Below, piece after piece: positions 10,551 to 24,469 of a stretch of 64,000 nt of DNA. The translations under genes were made by a program, and so were the position numbers. The stretch spans positions 1,023,500 to 1,087,499 of the forward strand of contig PTFA01000279.1 in the NCBI GenBank assembly GCA_003342895.1, written 5' to 3'. Source of the stretch: Casuarius casuarius. Taxonomy: Eukaryota > Chordata > Aves > Casuariiformes > Casuariidae. Every line of letters starts with the position of its first letter. Positions within the stretch are counted from its first letter, which is position 1. The notes under the pieces were generated by a model. The model did not search any database and was not told where the DNA came from. It was given only the letters and a program-made list of their open reading frames with translations.

Positions 10551-10556
10551 AATAAA
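10551..10556 (+). terminator. BANF2: Polyadenylation signal of BANF2
   Basis: A canonical AATAAA lies 46 bases after the BANF2 stop codon, giving a 3' UTR of roughly 70 bases if cleavage follows 10-25 bases later. It is the first such signal downstream of the stop. Confidence 0.7.
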
Positions 10557-13220
10557 GTCTCTCCTGAACTAACAGCATGACTCAAGCGACTTATTTCATG
10601 CAGCCATAGATCTGCATGCACCAGTCAAGGGGATAGAAATGTTGAGGTTTCAAAAATAGTGAAGATTGTGTGGGAAATACTTCTCATTTTCCCCTACAAA
10701 AAACCACTAAATATTCTGGGGAAAATGGCAATGTCTGCAGTAGCTACTTCCTTGCAAAAAGTTAAACTTTAACTTAGCATGTCACAATACCTTTGGGTAT
10801 ATTTAGGAAACAAAGAAACATATTGCCTTTACTCTTGAACAATAGCAGCCACAGCAAACACAGAACATTTTTCACTGTGTATCCGCTAGATAGAGTTTTG
10901 CTGTGGATGTATCTTTAATCTGGGGGCAAGTGAGCTTTTTTAAAAAGCAACAACCCTGGTGACTTGTGAACCAAAAGGACAGGGACTACTGCAGAAATAA
11001 TATGTACACAGACCTAACGAGATGATGCTCATATCTCTGGAGAATAGGGCTGGGAAACNAACATGCCATCCCTCTGCATATCCATTAGGATGTGACTAGC
11101 AAGGCATAGGCTAAAAGACTGACAGAATCTGGAGAGAGAAATTGCAATTACTTAATGCCCAACATTTTGAAACAAACTACCTTCATTTGAAATTCAAACA
11201 TTAGAGAAAGGACTTTTGATGGTGTGATACAGTAGTAAAATTGTTTCTAACACAGCTGTTTTCTTGGCACTCTGGAAGCTTTTCACGTTATGGTTTTTTT
11301 CATTTTCTCCCAGATTTTTGCATTGTTTCAGTTCAGAGCAATGCAAAGGGGGGGGAAAGCAGAAACAGGTGAGCTGCTTACAGAGGGATTTGATAGATGG
11401 GCTCTGGCTGATCTCACCAGGGTGGCTTGAGATATCCAGAGCTGTGCACCTCTGCCTATGCCAGAAATGGCACTTCCCTCTGCAGTGATGGCAGAGGAGA
11501 CTATGCATCTTTGTCCCAGCTGCTCCCAGTCTCAGTCCAGCAGATGCCATGGTCCTAGCAGCCTCACATCACAGTCTGAGCATATTTGAAATCTTTAACA
11601 TACCTATCGCAGGCATCAGAGAGCTGCAGGGCTGTAGGAGAAGCTCCCTGGAGTCCCATCGCCCAGTGTCTCAGCAGCCCTTCCCAGCTCCTCCACTGGA
11701 GACTTGCACTGAAGTGGCTCATGAGCCCCAGGTCACTCGGGAAAGGCAGCTGGTAGACAGAACAGAGCTGGATCCCACTGGTACTGAAAGCTGATGGGCC
11801 TGCTTGGTGTCTCCATGAACAATATAGGCCCTACATAAACATCAAGCCTGATCTTCACTCCATGCCAGTAATCCTCATATTCCAGCTGTGCCTGAGAAAA
11901 AGACCATCAACAGCTGCATCCAGCCCAAAAGCACCTTTTCCTGTTAAAAAAAAAAATCTTCATTTCATGTGTCCTTATTGCATGGCAGAAGGGCTCTCTG
12001 CTGTTGAACATGGTTCCCTCTGGGCAACTTGGCAATGAAAAACCCAAGCAAGACTTGGAAAAACTCATCAGGGACCTTGGCTTGATTTGTGACTGCTCAT
12101 CCCTGCATCCTTCCAAAAAGGAGAAATGCCAAGCAGGGCACAAGCTGCTTTCTCCTGTCCTCTGGCATGATATCTGTCCCTCCTCAGGAGCAGTCATCGA
12201 ACCTTGTGAGGATGTTGCAGGCAGTGGAGTACTGGCCCTGGTACCTTCATGTCTCATCTAGGACTCCAAGCCCCTGCAACTACGAAGAACATTCACCCCA
12301 GAGGCTACAGACAGAGTCCCTAGGGAAGAGGGCTCTGATTTATTGTGGTCGGTACCATGTTTCAGCCCAGCACATCATCGATGTCACTTCAGCAGCGAGG
12401 ACATAAGCTAGGTGCCATGATGCTACAGCAATTGGGACACTATATTACTGTGCCAGGGCAGGCTCATAACAGGAAAAGCCAGCCTAAAGGCAAGGCCAGG
12501 AACATGAGCTAATCTGGGAACACAATGGTTATAGCAATCAAAACACCTTGCAGAGGAGAGGGGAAGGAAATTACCTAATCTTTCACCATGCAGTGTGATG
12601 TCCCAGTGCCCAGTAGTTAAAACTTTGTGTTAACTGGCAATAAATTAAATGAAGTGCAATTCCCCAAGTCAAGACTGTTTTGACTGTGACAGAGGGATAC
12701 TCAGGAAATGTAGAAGTGTTAAAACAAGTTGATCTGTGGATCAGCAGTGGGGGATGATGGGAAGTCAGGGATACCTGTGTTGGAAGCAACACCAGGGGAC
12801 CAGGGCAGGCAGGTCTCCCAAGAGTCCTCTCCTCCAGCGCAGGACACAAATGCTCCATCAGGCCCCACAGCACAGGGTGGGCAGTGGCCAGACTCCTCTT
12901 CATCCAGGATGCCTTGGTCCAGGATGCTTTAGACATCCTGGGATCTTCCACATCAAGATAGAAATATATTAATGTTTCTTTAAAATAGACACACCTAGGA
13001 ATCACTATTTACCCAGTGAAGCAGAATGTCTGTAAAGGGAGCACTCTGAACATAGCACCTCTGCAATGGGGCTAATGAACCAGATCCGGAGATGAAGTAA
13101 CGGGTGAGGCTCTGGGATGGCCCAGTGCTTGGCACAGGATGTCTGGGGATCCAGTCTCGGGGGAAGAAGCCTTTACCATTCCCAGGATTTTCTCCTAGGG
13201 TCTTTTTGCTGAATAAAAGA

Positions 13221-13345
13221 ATAGGAAGAGAAGGAGAAGGAGAAGGAGAGGGAGAAGGAGGAGCAGGAGCAGNAGGAGGAGAAATGGAAAGAGAAGGGAA
13301 GCAGGTAGGCATTAGGAAAAGGGAAAGAAAACAAAAAAGAAAGAG
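13221..13345. repeat. Purine-rich (GGAGAA)n tract
   Basis: The + strand is almost pure A/G here, built from imperfect GGAGAA, GGAGGA and GAAA units. Such mirror-like purine tracts can form triplex DNA. One N lies inside. It makes Glu/Lys/Arg-rich or Ser/Pro-rich open frames by composition alone. Confidence 0.85.
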
Positions 13346-15461
13346 AAAAATACATTTTAAGCACTTCTTCCTTCCCAAAAATATAGCAGGGAACCTCAGG
13401 CTGTGAGAGGGGTTAAATCTGAGTGTGAGGTGGCACCAAATAACACCAGCGTAATTCCTGACAGTGAATTACTCTCCTTAGGGCAGTGCCTCATACCTGC
13501 ACACCGTTGTCCAAGAACATGCTGTGCTAGCTGCCTTTCAGCCTTAAAACAACATTTTGTGCTCAGCAGTCTCTAATCAGAGCAGGGATTTTTATATTAG
13601 CAAATGAAAAAAAAAGGCCTCTCTGAAGCATACAATTACACCCAGATCCCAGGCTTACATTTCAGCCCAGTGACGGGATTGAACAAACTTGTGGTTAAGC
13701 AGTGGGAAGTGACCAGGATAGAAGCCATCAGTGCTGCACTTGAGATATATGAGCAAAGCCCCCAAACCCCTTGTTTTTCTGAATTCCTTCAGCATTTGAA
13801 ATCCCAGCTCTCCAGCACCAAGCCGTGAGCAACTATCAGTGCATGGCTTTAAAAATGCAGCCAAAACTTCAGAAGTTTGGGGCTAGGGCAGGGGGAGTTT
13901 TGGGGGCCTGCAGCAGGGAGTCTTTGGAGAAATTCAAAATCCAATTTCAGGTTCACCAGAAGTGCCTCGTTTGCCCCCCGGCCCTGAGACAACACAGTCC
14001 CAGTATTACATTAACACATCAGCCCATAGCNGGGCAGTTTTGTGGTGGCTCCTTGGGCCAGCCCTTCAATAGAGGTATTGAACTCTGGCAGGGGGAAGAT
14101 ATCCCAAAATTTTGTTGTATCTCACCAAGTGGAGCTCCAAGAGATGCTTGTATACCACCTCTTCTCTTGAATGCAAAATCCCTTGTACCCTGCTGTTTGC
14201 CTGTTCGCATTTGAAGTTCTCCAGATATTTGTATGGCACCTAAAACACTAGCGACTTCAGTATAGACCAACGCTTCAATGCTATCACCTTACCCTTCAAG
14301 CGTGCTGAAATGAAAACTGCTCCAGAGGGCAAGGCATGTTCCCCAGCCCATCACGCTCTTTGGCTCTGCTCTCCCAGAGCGCCTGAGAGCTTCTGAAAGC
14401 TGGTGCCTGCCGTTCAGCTTAAAAGAAGACTTTTGGCTAGCAATCGCCTTGGCAAAAGGGAGCATTTTTTGATATTTGATGAGAGCCTTATAAATAAAAC
14501 CAGACTGAAAACAGATTGAATCAGAGAAGGCTGGGGAATAAGGTCATCTTGACATGTGTCAGTTTGAAGCACTCTGACACAACCCAACCAAGCCTCCCAA
14601 TGCATGGGCAATGGTCTTTTAGGTGTTCACACCTCCCTGGGAACTAAACACTAATCATGTAATAAAGGCAAACAGTGCTGCCTGGCGAAGCTGGTACATC
14701 CGGCTGCGCACAGTTGTGCGGGGCAAAGACAGCTGAGCAAGCACAAATGGAAAACCCTTTCGCAGCGTGGACGTTACTTTCCCACGCAGAGGGGATGGCT
14801 GTGACTGATGGACACAAAAGGCCTCTGCCTTTCGGATACCTGCAGCCCTGCTTCCTAGGCTCACTTGTGGTGGCAGTTTTGGGGCATCATGGAGGAGGAA
14901 GAGCTGTCTGAATTTGCTGAGCCAAATCCTTTGTGCAGAATAAGCACGGGTCCATCCCAGCCAGCAGAAGTGGTTCCTATTCCCACTGCCAGAGGCTGTG
15001 ATTCTCTTAAAATTAATTAATCTCTTCATGCAGCATAATTAATCTGTTTAAATCACTTGTAAAGAATAACATGCTGTAAACCCCAAACACTAAGATATGA
15101 CATAAATGCCACGATTATCTTAAAAAAGCCCCACTGAATGACCTAGAATAGTAAATTTGAGGTCTTTCTGACTTGTCGTCACATGCTTAAAACTTAATGG
15201 AGAGAAGAGGGTCACACTTGCCAGACTTTTTTTCCCCAACCATCAGGTTAGAAATCGATACGCATACTCTCTGATAGAGCTGTGATTTCACATGTTGACA
15301 TGATGCTGGGGAAGAGGATTTCAAGCACAACTTCAAAGCGTCAGAAGCCCATGCTAAAACTGCAGGAGCTCCCACCACTCTGGCAGGAGACAACTGGCCT
15401 AGTGTTGACCCGGAGCAAAGTGGGCATATTCACCACTGGAAAACTGCAGTTTGTTGCTGGG

Positions 15462-15482
15462 TATATATATGTATATATATAT
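15462..15482. repeat. (TA)n microsatellite
   Basis: Two short TA runs separated by a TG step, seen directly. Confidence 0.85.
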
Positions 15483-17438
15483 GCAAGCTGTACTTTGACT
15501 CTATGTACACAAGTGAAATATTTACCTTTAGAGCAACATGTAAAGCTTGCTTGCATATCTACCTCTGCTCCTAATTGTATACTAACTCATCAACCTTTGA
15601 AATGCAAATTACCAGTTAAAAATAAATGAATGAAGCTCAAATTAGACTCCAGGCTCAGCTGTAAAGGCAATCCAGGTCAGACACTCACACATAAACACCT
15701 TCTCCACGGAATAAATGTAATGTGCAAAAGGGCTATCTCTCACATCAACCTATCAACCTATCCTACTTTGAGCAGAAAAGCAAGTTATGCACTTATCTAC
15801 AAGTGCTGTAAATATTAATGAGGGCACTTTGTTGCAAAGAAGAGACCAAAGGCTTGAGGATGCCATCTGGACTTAAAGTATTTTCTTAGTGAATCAGGTA
15901 AGATTAATAAAATCTTGCTCAACCATCAGCACCTGCTCTCCCAGCTGAGAAATTGGAGGTTTCACAGCTGTCCACCTCCTGGGAAAGGCACTGGATAGCA
16001 ATATCCATCCATCATCTGCTGGGGCTCCAAGGAGGACCATGGCAAGGAGACACCACAGGCAATTCAAGGGGCTCAGGCCTGCTTCTCCCCAGCAGGAAGG
16101 CAGGGCACCTCCAACACCGCTCATCCCTTAGGCACACCCTCCGTTCTCCAAACCACCTTGTCACTCTGTGTTTCTCTGCTTTTAAATGCTGGGCCACCTA
16201 GTTCTTCAGAAGATGATAAGCATTACAGCCAGGGCTTTTACTAGAAAATTTTCTGCATTTATCAGCATTATATTAGTACTTGAAAAGGAAGGGAAGGGCT
16301 TGTCCTATGGGCTGTGCAAGCTTATATCCTGGTTGCTCATAAAATGGTTATACTTCTTCTCACCAATATGCTACGAAAAAGCTGTCAGTCAAAGCGGACA
16401 ACAGACAGGTCTCTGTGCCTGGATTATTGCTGAAAACCGCAGTGTCAAGCTATAAAAAAGATTGCAGTAGGGCCTGAAATGGACCCCCATCTCCCAGCGC
16501 AAAGGCCAGGTTTTGAACCGCAAAGCTACACTTTCTCCCCAGTTTTTCTCCTTCCTCGGTCACCTCTGTCAGCATGGGCCCACGGAAGTAGCTGTCTCAG
16601 AGCTGAAATAAGTACCACACTTTTTCACCTTCAAAGACAGTTTTAATGGGTTCTTTTCACAGCTTGGTAAATCCTAGAAAACAAATACCTTTCCCTCCTC
16701 AAATATCTCTGCAGCATCCTGCAATGATTCAAATAAATCCTAGCTGAGTCCATTAGAACATTTCATTTATCCATGCTCATTCATTCATTTCATGGATTGA
16801 TGAAACCACATTCATTAGTCCAGCTAATTAAATGTGCTTCTCCACTCACACCACTGCTCAGGAACAAGGAGTTTTATGCTCACACATTCCTGTGCTCCCA
16901 TGAGAAATGCTGCATATTATATGGGAAGAGACAAGGCCTAAATGTAGATGAAGTGGCAATTACATATCCAGGCAGGGGTCACATGAAGACAGCACTGGAG
17001 AGGCTCAAACTCGTACCTTACCTGACTGCGACAAGCGCTTAAGCAGAGTGATTGCATACAGGTAATAAACTCGGAGCAAACTGAAATTCTGGGGAGTTGT
17101 GCCTTTGCAAATGCCCAAGGCTCACTGAGAAAAGATTTAATGCTTTCTAAAACTCCTGAATCATTTTTAGCTGGTCCAGATGGTTTCTGCAAGAGGCAAA
17201 CTTGTAGTGGCGCTTCTGATTTTAAGAGTTACATGCAGCCAACCCAGAATGGGACAGCCTGGGAGTTACATGGCCCATTGCAGGAGAGCAGTGCAGCTCC
17301 TGTAACAAGTAGCTGCTGGGAACTTTCTGCGGTCAAATTGCAGGAGTTAAAGAAAAAAGAAGTCTGGCAGTAAATATACTTAGTAAATTCAAACAGTGAA
17401 CAAGTTCCAGGAAATCAAGATAACCCTGTAGACACAAA

Positions 17439-17511
17439 GGTCCTGATCCAAAGCCCATGGAAGTCAGTGGAAAAAAATCATGTCAGCTTTAACAGGCTTT
17501 GGATGCAGCCC
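17439..17511. repeat. Palindromic interspersed element, family 1 copy A
   Basis: The left arm (17443-17470) reads ctgatccaaagcccatggaa and then gtcagtgg. The right arm (17481-17508) is close to its reverse complement, with core ggctttggat. About 10 bases separate them. The same layout (CTGATCCAAAGCCC, then GAAGTCARTGG, a spacer, then the mirror image) occurs at 20.92 and 45.01 kb, so this is an interspersed family and not a chance hairpin. I recall such 'GAAGTCAATGG' palindromes as common in old sauropsid genomes, probably non-autonomous DNA-element remnants; the Repbase name is not verified. Confidence 0.6.
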
Positions 17512-19177
17512 AAGGAAAGTCAAATAAGTGTCCAGTCCCAACGACTCTCCAGTTCTTCCCAGTTGCCACTCAGATCTCAGTCACCTTTCCTGGCAGCTCC
17601 TCCCTTGCATCTTTGACCCTGTGCTGAATTCTTCCTAAGAGTTTGTACCCAGAGCTACAGATTTTTTACCCACAAAATGTTACTGGGTCCTGTTCTCCTG
17701 CCAGGTCATCGGTGTCTGTGGTTTTATCACAAGACTGAATATTTGGCATTTCTGCTTGATCCTTCTGTAGTTACAAGGATGTCAAGATTTCAAAGGGTAG
17801 CAAACAAAAACTGAAGAACGGCAAAAGAAGCAAATTTCCACGAAACTCTTCTGCAGAGCTCTCACAGTGCTCAAACTCAGTACCTGGGATTCACGGGTCA
17901 GCCAGCAGAGACAGATGTCCTCTTTGTATGACAGATACATGTTCCCTGAGGAGGACACACTACAGGAGCAACCGGTCACTTGCCAGGCAGTAGGCTGAAG
18001 AAAACGCCCTCCCATCATTACATGCTCCTTGCTGGGTAGAAGCCCCCAGCCTCCCACAGGTGCACATTTCCCAACCAGAGGTGGGTTCAGAGATTTGTGT
18101 GAGAGGGAGCAAGAAGCCAAACAGCTCTTTGTAGTCCCAGCTAAACTCTGTTTACATGGATTGCCAGCCAGCTGTGCCATGTGCTTGCTGGGAAGAGCGC
18201 TGGGTGCAACCTGGCCACAGTTCAGAGGTCTGCAATCCGGAAGGCAAAGGAGAACACCGAACATCTCACCTCTTTCAAAAACATTGGACCGATCCTCCAG
18301 TTTTTTAAGCCTGCCACCTGAGTCTTTGGGCCCTGACGCAACCACTTTGAATGCTAAAGGTTGATGACAGTGAATCATTTCACATAATCCTCCCCCTAAC
18401 ATAACAACATGGCCCTGAGTCAGATCCTGAGCTGAGGCAGGAGCCCGGTGCCCCATCCATGTCTGCAGAACTCTACCATCCACTGCGCTGGATCTGGTCT
18501 ACTCTGCCCATACAGGAAGTTCAGGAGTCACCCCNCCTGGCTTCAGCCAGCCAAAAAACGCAGCATCTCTCATCCAGCCTAGTCCTTCAGCTGCTACTGT
18601 TAGTAGGCAGAGATCAATTCCTCCAAATCATAGCTGTTCTTCTTGGGAAGAGACCTTACTGTGAGATTTTCCGTGACTGCATGGAAAACAGAGGTTCAGC
18701 TGACTAATCAGCCACAGCCTCTAATCCATCTATTTTGCATGGGCTTACGAAGCAGGAATTTGGGTCTGTCAAGAGAAACATCCTTTGGACAGTTTCACTG
18801 ATTCAAGCTATGCTGCCCACAATTTTCTCCACTGAACCTGATATCTGGTGGCATGCACCAGACTGCATGCATTGTGTGTGGTACAGAACCATCTCCTCTG
18901 CAGCAATTGCCTTTGTGAATCTCAGAATTGCTAGAAAAAAGCAAAAACAACCAACAAAACCCCACAAACCAAGCCTGCTTCTCAGCTTACATATTTCAGC
19001 ATCACCCTACTGACTGCCCCAGAGCTGGTGACAGCTGTAGGTGCCAGAGGACAGCAGTCCAGGAGTGCATCCCACAGACAAGCACATCTATATGAGGCAA
19101 GATCAGTGCTCAGCTAATGGGAATTTGTGAATAAGAAGTGCTATCTAAACCATTGCAGCAAGGACATCAGCATTTCC

Positions 19178-19282
19178 ATCTGCCCTTTACAGATGGAGAA
19201 ACTGAGGGAAAGCAAACACCTAAGCCAGCCAGAGGTGTCAGGTCAGAAGTTCAGAGCACAAACCGTCTGGCCACCATGATCT
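19178..19282 (-). mobile_element. MIR SINE fragment
   Basis: The segment ccctttacagatggagaaac followed by tgaggg is the reverse complement of the classic MIR core end (CCTCAGTTTCC-TCATCTGTAAAATGGGG). Weaker matches to the MIR core continue to about 19282. The element therefore lies on the minus strand and is strongly diverged, as expected of an amniote-age SINE. Confidence 0.6.
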
Positions 19283-20920
19283 GAAATTTCTGCCTCGAAA
19301 CAACAACCAAGGAAACCTGATGTATTTTACTGTTTTTGAAAGAAAAAAAACCCCAGCAAGAAAAACGCCCAGCAACAACTAACCCTCCATTCGCCCAGGT
19401 CACGGAGGCACTTGTTATCCCAGAGAGTGAGGAAGAAGATGGAAAAAATGCCGATCTTTCAGGTCAGGCTGGCGATTACTCAGCCAGGGCTCCCAACACC
19501 ACACAGAGGCAACCAAGCCCTGCACAGAGAGCACTTCCAACCTCTAACCTTGCTCTCCAGGACTGGCTGCAGTCCTCCCAGACCCTGAACCTGTCCCAAA
19601 ACTATCCTTCCTCTTCTAACATCACCTTAGGGGTTGGAGGCTGCCTTCCTCCTCCTGGGAACCCTCACCACCAATAAACACAGCAGTTTCTGTAACTGCC
19701 CTCTCTTCAAGACACAAGCCTTCCAGCTACTGCTTGTTGCTACAGAAGATACGAATTTTGCTGTACATTGCCTTCAATAGGCTCAGGCAATGCTGGCATG
19801 GCCAGATTTTGATGAGGTTTGCAATCAACTGGATGTATTACATCTTCCTGAGATGTCCCCTATAATATCACCGAGTGTTTTTTAACTCCCTTCTCTTGAC
19901 AAAGCCCTTTATTTGTTTCAAACACAAAGGCCAAAGAGGGGAAACTAAAATCTCTCTTTGAAAAAGGACAGCCTCAATTTTACCAAGGAGTGAGTAACTT
20001 AATACCTCTCTCTGCTTTTGCGAGTCTGATTCAACACAGTGGTTTGATCAAGAGCCTTGTTTTGGCTGCTCAGCAGCTGGTAGACATGGCCTAAGCACTA
20101 GCAAGCAGTGCAGGGAGGGAGCCCCCAGACTTGCATGGAGGTGGATGGACTCCAACGGCCCTAAAAAACGGCTGCCTGCTCTGGTCCGCTGGCCCCAGAG
20201 GAGCCAAGCTGGCTTCACCACAGGCATCTGNGCAGGGAAGTTCCCCATAACACAGCCATTCCCCATGCCACAGAGGCACCAAGGGGGCAAGTGGCCATCT
20301 TTCCACCTCTCAGGCCACCAAAATGGGGTCTGAAAGGGCCTCTGTGCCCAGGTGGATGCCCATGCTTGCTGACAAGAATGTAGGGTGGGAAAGAGCTTGG
20401 TGATGGGGAACATGACTCTGCAGAAGGTGTGCCATGGGAGAGTCAAATAAGGAGAGGGAGTACAAGGACAGAAGATGGTTCAAGGGAGATGAGCAGGAAT
20501 ATGGCTGGGGTTAGGCTGTGGGAGGCTGGAGAAGGTGGAAAATTAACTCAGATCTTACTCTGCATCCTTATTCTAAAAAGCAAAAGGTTGCTGTGTGCCA
20601 GTATCACAGGAAATGGAAAAAAAAGTCTGATTTCAGATTGCAGGAAGCAGTCAGGAAAGGCATTTACCAGGCTGCACAAGAAGTCACAAAAGGTGATGGT
20701 ATCTACTTGCCGCAAACCACATGCAAAAGCCCCCAAAAGTAAGAGGGGCTCGGGCAGTGTGAGAGGCTGTGGCAGTGCTCTCACTCAGGATCCCCAATGT
20801 GCGTGAATTAGAAAGAGTTCAGAAGAACAGCACCTCCTTTATTTCCTTTTTAAATAAAATGAGTTTTTTCTTCACTCCCTTTAACCGTGATTGTCTGTAT
20901 AAAAAAATACNATTTTCACA

Positions 20921-20993
20921 GCGCCTGCTCCAGAGACCACTGAACTCAACGGCAAATTGTTCTTTCTTTCAGTGGGCTTTGAATCAGATCCTA
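20921..20993. repeat. Palindromic interspersed element, family 1 copy B
   Basis: The left arm reads ctccagagaccactgaactc and the right arm tttcagtgggctttgaatca, which are diverged mirror images of each other. They match the arms of the copies at 17.44 and 45.01 kb. The right arm is the better preserved (agtgggctttgaatcagatcc). Confidence 0.5.
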
Positions 20994-22102
20994 AAAATGC
21001 AGCCCAGCCCATCCACATCAGCAATAGCAAAGTAAAAAAAAAAGAGTTCAAGTATCCTAGAAATCCAGAAAGGCGGGGGAAAAAACCCAAGGTGACATCT
21101 AGGAAAAAAATGCATTCCAGAGCTTTGTGCCTCGAGTCAGCAGCTGCACTAGAGCTTTAAGGCTTGTTTATAGCGGGGAGTTGCTTGCCACAGTAACAGT
21201 AAAGTTAGAAAAGAACAATTAATATTAACGTTATTTGAGTCTGGCCAGGCGACTTGATTTCTCTGCACTAAGTTTTACTATCCGTGGGCTGTCAGAGCAA
21301 AGCAAAGTGACAGGCCTCCAACAGAAGGATCTTTGTCAAAAAGTATCTTCCTAAGAATGATCTTTTCACATGAGAAAGTGTAGACATTTTCTCTCTGAGA
21401 AATCTGATTTCATTTCTGACTGTGCTCTTCCCCTACTGAATTTGTAACATCAATGCAAATTGGAGAAAGAATAAGATTTTTTTTTTTATAATTACAATAT
21501 TTATTAGAGAGGATTTCATGTTTCTGAAAATCAAATCAAGTTGAGACTTCAGAAAACTTTTCCTGGAAATGACTCTTTTTTAACATGGTTTTAGCATGGT
21601 TCATAAGACAATGAAACTTAAGCAAATGCTGCATCTGCCCATCATTCCCCCTCTTCTAACATTTTAACCCACTGACCCATTTCAAACAGATTTGACAGAA
21701 GGGGAGAGCTTCCAAGATAAGACNTTCCCATGAGTTTTCTGAAGGCAGAAGCTGGACAGAGAAAAGATCCTATGAAGCCCTCCCTCCTCACTGGAGAGTG
21801 GTACGTGAGTTCAACTTTATTAGATACCAAGGAATGCATCATAGCACAGAGATCTGCAGAAACAAACATCAGATCGGCACAGCCACTTGGGATGGGACTT
21901 TGTTTTAAAGGACGAGGGATGGACCATGCCTGGTTCTCTCCCTCCTGGAGGGTTTTGGGCTTAGTCCCGGTCTTTGTGCAACAGCTTGAAGGTGGAGGCT
22001 GCATCCTGCTGATGATACAGATTTAGCCCTTCACTCCAGAGGAACATCCCTTCATTATGGTCCTCACTGGGTCCCACACAGGAAAACTACATGGCAGGTT
22101 AG

Positions 22103-22105
<3 letters not shown>

Positions 22106-22135
<30 letters not shown>
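22106..22135. repeat. (CA)n microsatellite
   Basis: About 15 uninterrupted CA units; likely length-polymorphic. Confidence 0.95.
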
Positions 22136-22136
<1 letters not shown>

Positions 22137-24469
22137 TTTCACCTCATAGCAGAGCTCATCTTTCTGGTTGCCCACATTTGCCCATCATGGAAACTGTCAC
22201 TTGACTGACAACAGGGAAAGCCTCAACAGATGCATTGCCCTGGCTGTGCCATGGGCTGGGGAGCCTTTCTCAACTGCTAACGTGGAGAGGATGTGGGTTG
22301 CAGTGTGTGCTTCCCCGTTAGCCCAGCTGTTCCAAGGGGACAGCCCCTGCTGCAAGCTTACCTGCATCCTTCCTCAGTATTTTCCCCACCACAATAAATG
22401 GTGGCAGGAGATCAGATCCTCCATAGTCAGACCAGTTCTGCTTTGCAGCCTTTAGAAGAGGCTTGCTCTAAGCATAAAGCAAAATGCGCCTTTTCTGTGC
22501 CATTCTTCACCCACATCAGCTCCTGGCACCCAACCTCCTCCAAGAGCCAGACTGAGGACACAGTGCTTAGACTGTCCTCTCATCCGCATCAAGTGACTCT
22601 GGGGTCTTTGCTCTGCAGACGCTGTGATGTGCACGAGCAAGTGGATTCTTCTCATTAAGGCATTACTATAACCCTTTTCAATGAAGCAGCTTCCCAGCAC
22701 ACTAGTGTTGTAATGCCAGGGTGGAAGCATCCCAGACTAACATTAGTCACTCACCATGATCAGCATTTATGGATTCTCTTCCTTTTTTTAGGCACAGTAT
22801 GATCTACTGGCATTTGTCAGTGCTAAATCTTTTGAATTCTCCATTCACAAGGTGANTATAGAGCACTGACCGGGAGGGTCAGGACATGCATTCTCGACAG
22901 CCATCAGTATTACAGAGGTGCCTTTCTTTCTGCAGATTCCCAGAGCTAGAAATGCCCACCTTTTGCTGGAGGATCCACTTCCCAACCTGTCTCAGATAGA
23001 CCTGGGTTTTGTCCAAGGCCTAGAGACATGCTGGTCAAGGCACAGAGCTAGCCAAATACTCTGGCCAAAGCAAAACAACTTCTGAAGTTAGATAAAGGCT
23101 GTACCCTTAGTGGCCCAGAAACAGGAAGGCATCCCTCCATTACAGGACAGATGAGCAACTGGACAGACTAGCCAGCTTACAGGCTTCGTTTAGTATTATC
23201 TAGTCAAAGACAGTTTTGTATCAACTCAGAAAGGCATCAGTAAGGCCTCTGTGAGCTTCCCATCTCTGCAGTGGCTCAGATCAAGTGCGTGCCAGTACTT
23301 AACTTCTGTGGAGGCCAAGACCAAAGGGCTCCAACTCTTTCCCTCCTGAGGGATGTCACTACAATTGCTTGCCAGAAGAGCCGATTGGTACCTCCTCCAG
23401 CTTTCTAGGCAATCTGCTCTAGATACAGCTTAGACTTACAATTTTTCAGCTTTGATTCTCTGTATATCTGCATGGAAGAGTCTTAGGACTTCAGCTGGGC
23501 TCAGTCTGTGTGAAGATGAGGACCTATGCAGAGCACTTCTCATTAAGAGAAAGGTTTAGCACTTTGCAGCACTTGATCCCAATACATGCAAAATGCCCTG
23601 AAGAGACAGAGGAAGGGGGCATTGTCACCCACTGTTTCAAAAGTGACTCCATTCTGCATCATGCAGAGCCAAAATTTCTAGATTTCAAAAGGAGAGAGAA
23701 AGAAACCAGGCCCACATCAAAGCAACCTAACCCTAGAATGTTAAAACAACCAATATCCTGGGAAATGGGCAGCAAGGATTCTAGTCTCGAGACTGACTCC
23801 CTCAGGACAGGCTTGAGACTTCTTGCACTATAAGCAAGAGTCCTGATCACCACTCTCTCAGTTCTGTGGGGTTCATGTACTCACCTTCTTTAAACAGAAA
23901 GCCTTGCTCAGGCTAGATCTTATGTTCCGAGGAAAAGGCTGGCTTCCAGTTAAAGCCTCCACGCACACAGTAAGGTCTTTCTGCAAAGTTTCTGCCTGCC
24001 TCCCATTCCAGCAATGGCTGGATGGAAGGTCAAACAGGAGAGGGAAGGAATGATACTGTGCAGTTTTGGAGGCTTGCTTTTTGAGCACATTTCTGCTTGA
24101 AGACAAAGATTTCCAGCTCCTTGCAGCATTTCAGAGAGCCAGACCAGTAGCCATTGAGAAGTCTTGGGCCGCATCACCCACAGCTACATCTCTGCCACTC
24201 TGTAAACCAGTGCGCTTCTGCTCATTGACCAGGTCACCTTACACCAGAGGACGATCCGGTCTGCTCTATTTTCTTACAGTTATTTCCTCTTTGCCATTGC
24301 ATTTNGAAGTATTGGGAGGTTTTCCCCATATACCAAATAGTGTTTTTCCCTTTCCTTGGACAGCATAATGCCTAAGAATAATACTTCTTTCGCAGAAGCC
24401 TAGTGGTTTAAATTACTTCATCACTGCTCTGACTGTCATTAATGATATTGGATTAGCTCACTCTGCAGC

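Noticed and set aside
13221..13378. Acidic/basic repeat protein encoded by the purine tract
   Set aside because: The open frames arise from the GGAGAA repeat on one strand and the complementary Ser/Pro/Phe frames on the other; typical low-complexity artefact.
19336..19677. 113-codon frame with an acidic ESEEEDG segment that looks protein-like
   Set aside because: No initiator context or domain. The Ser/Pro/Gln-rich remainder looks like translated noncoding sequence next to a MIR.
22106..22135. CRISPR-like or tandem array
   Set aside because: Plain dinucleotide repeat in a vertebrate genome; no spacer structure.
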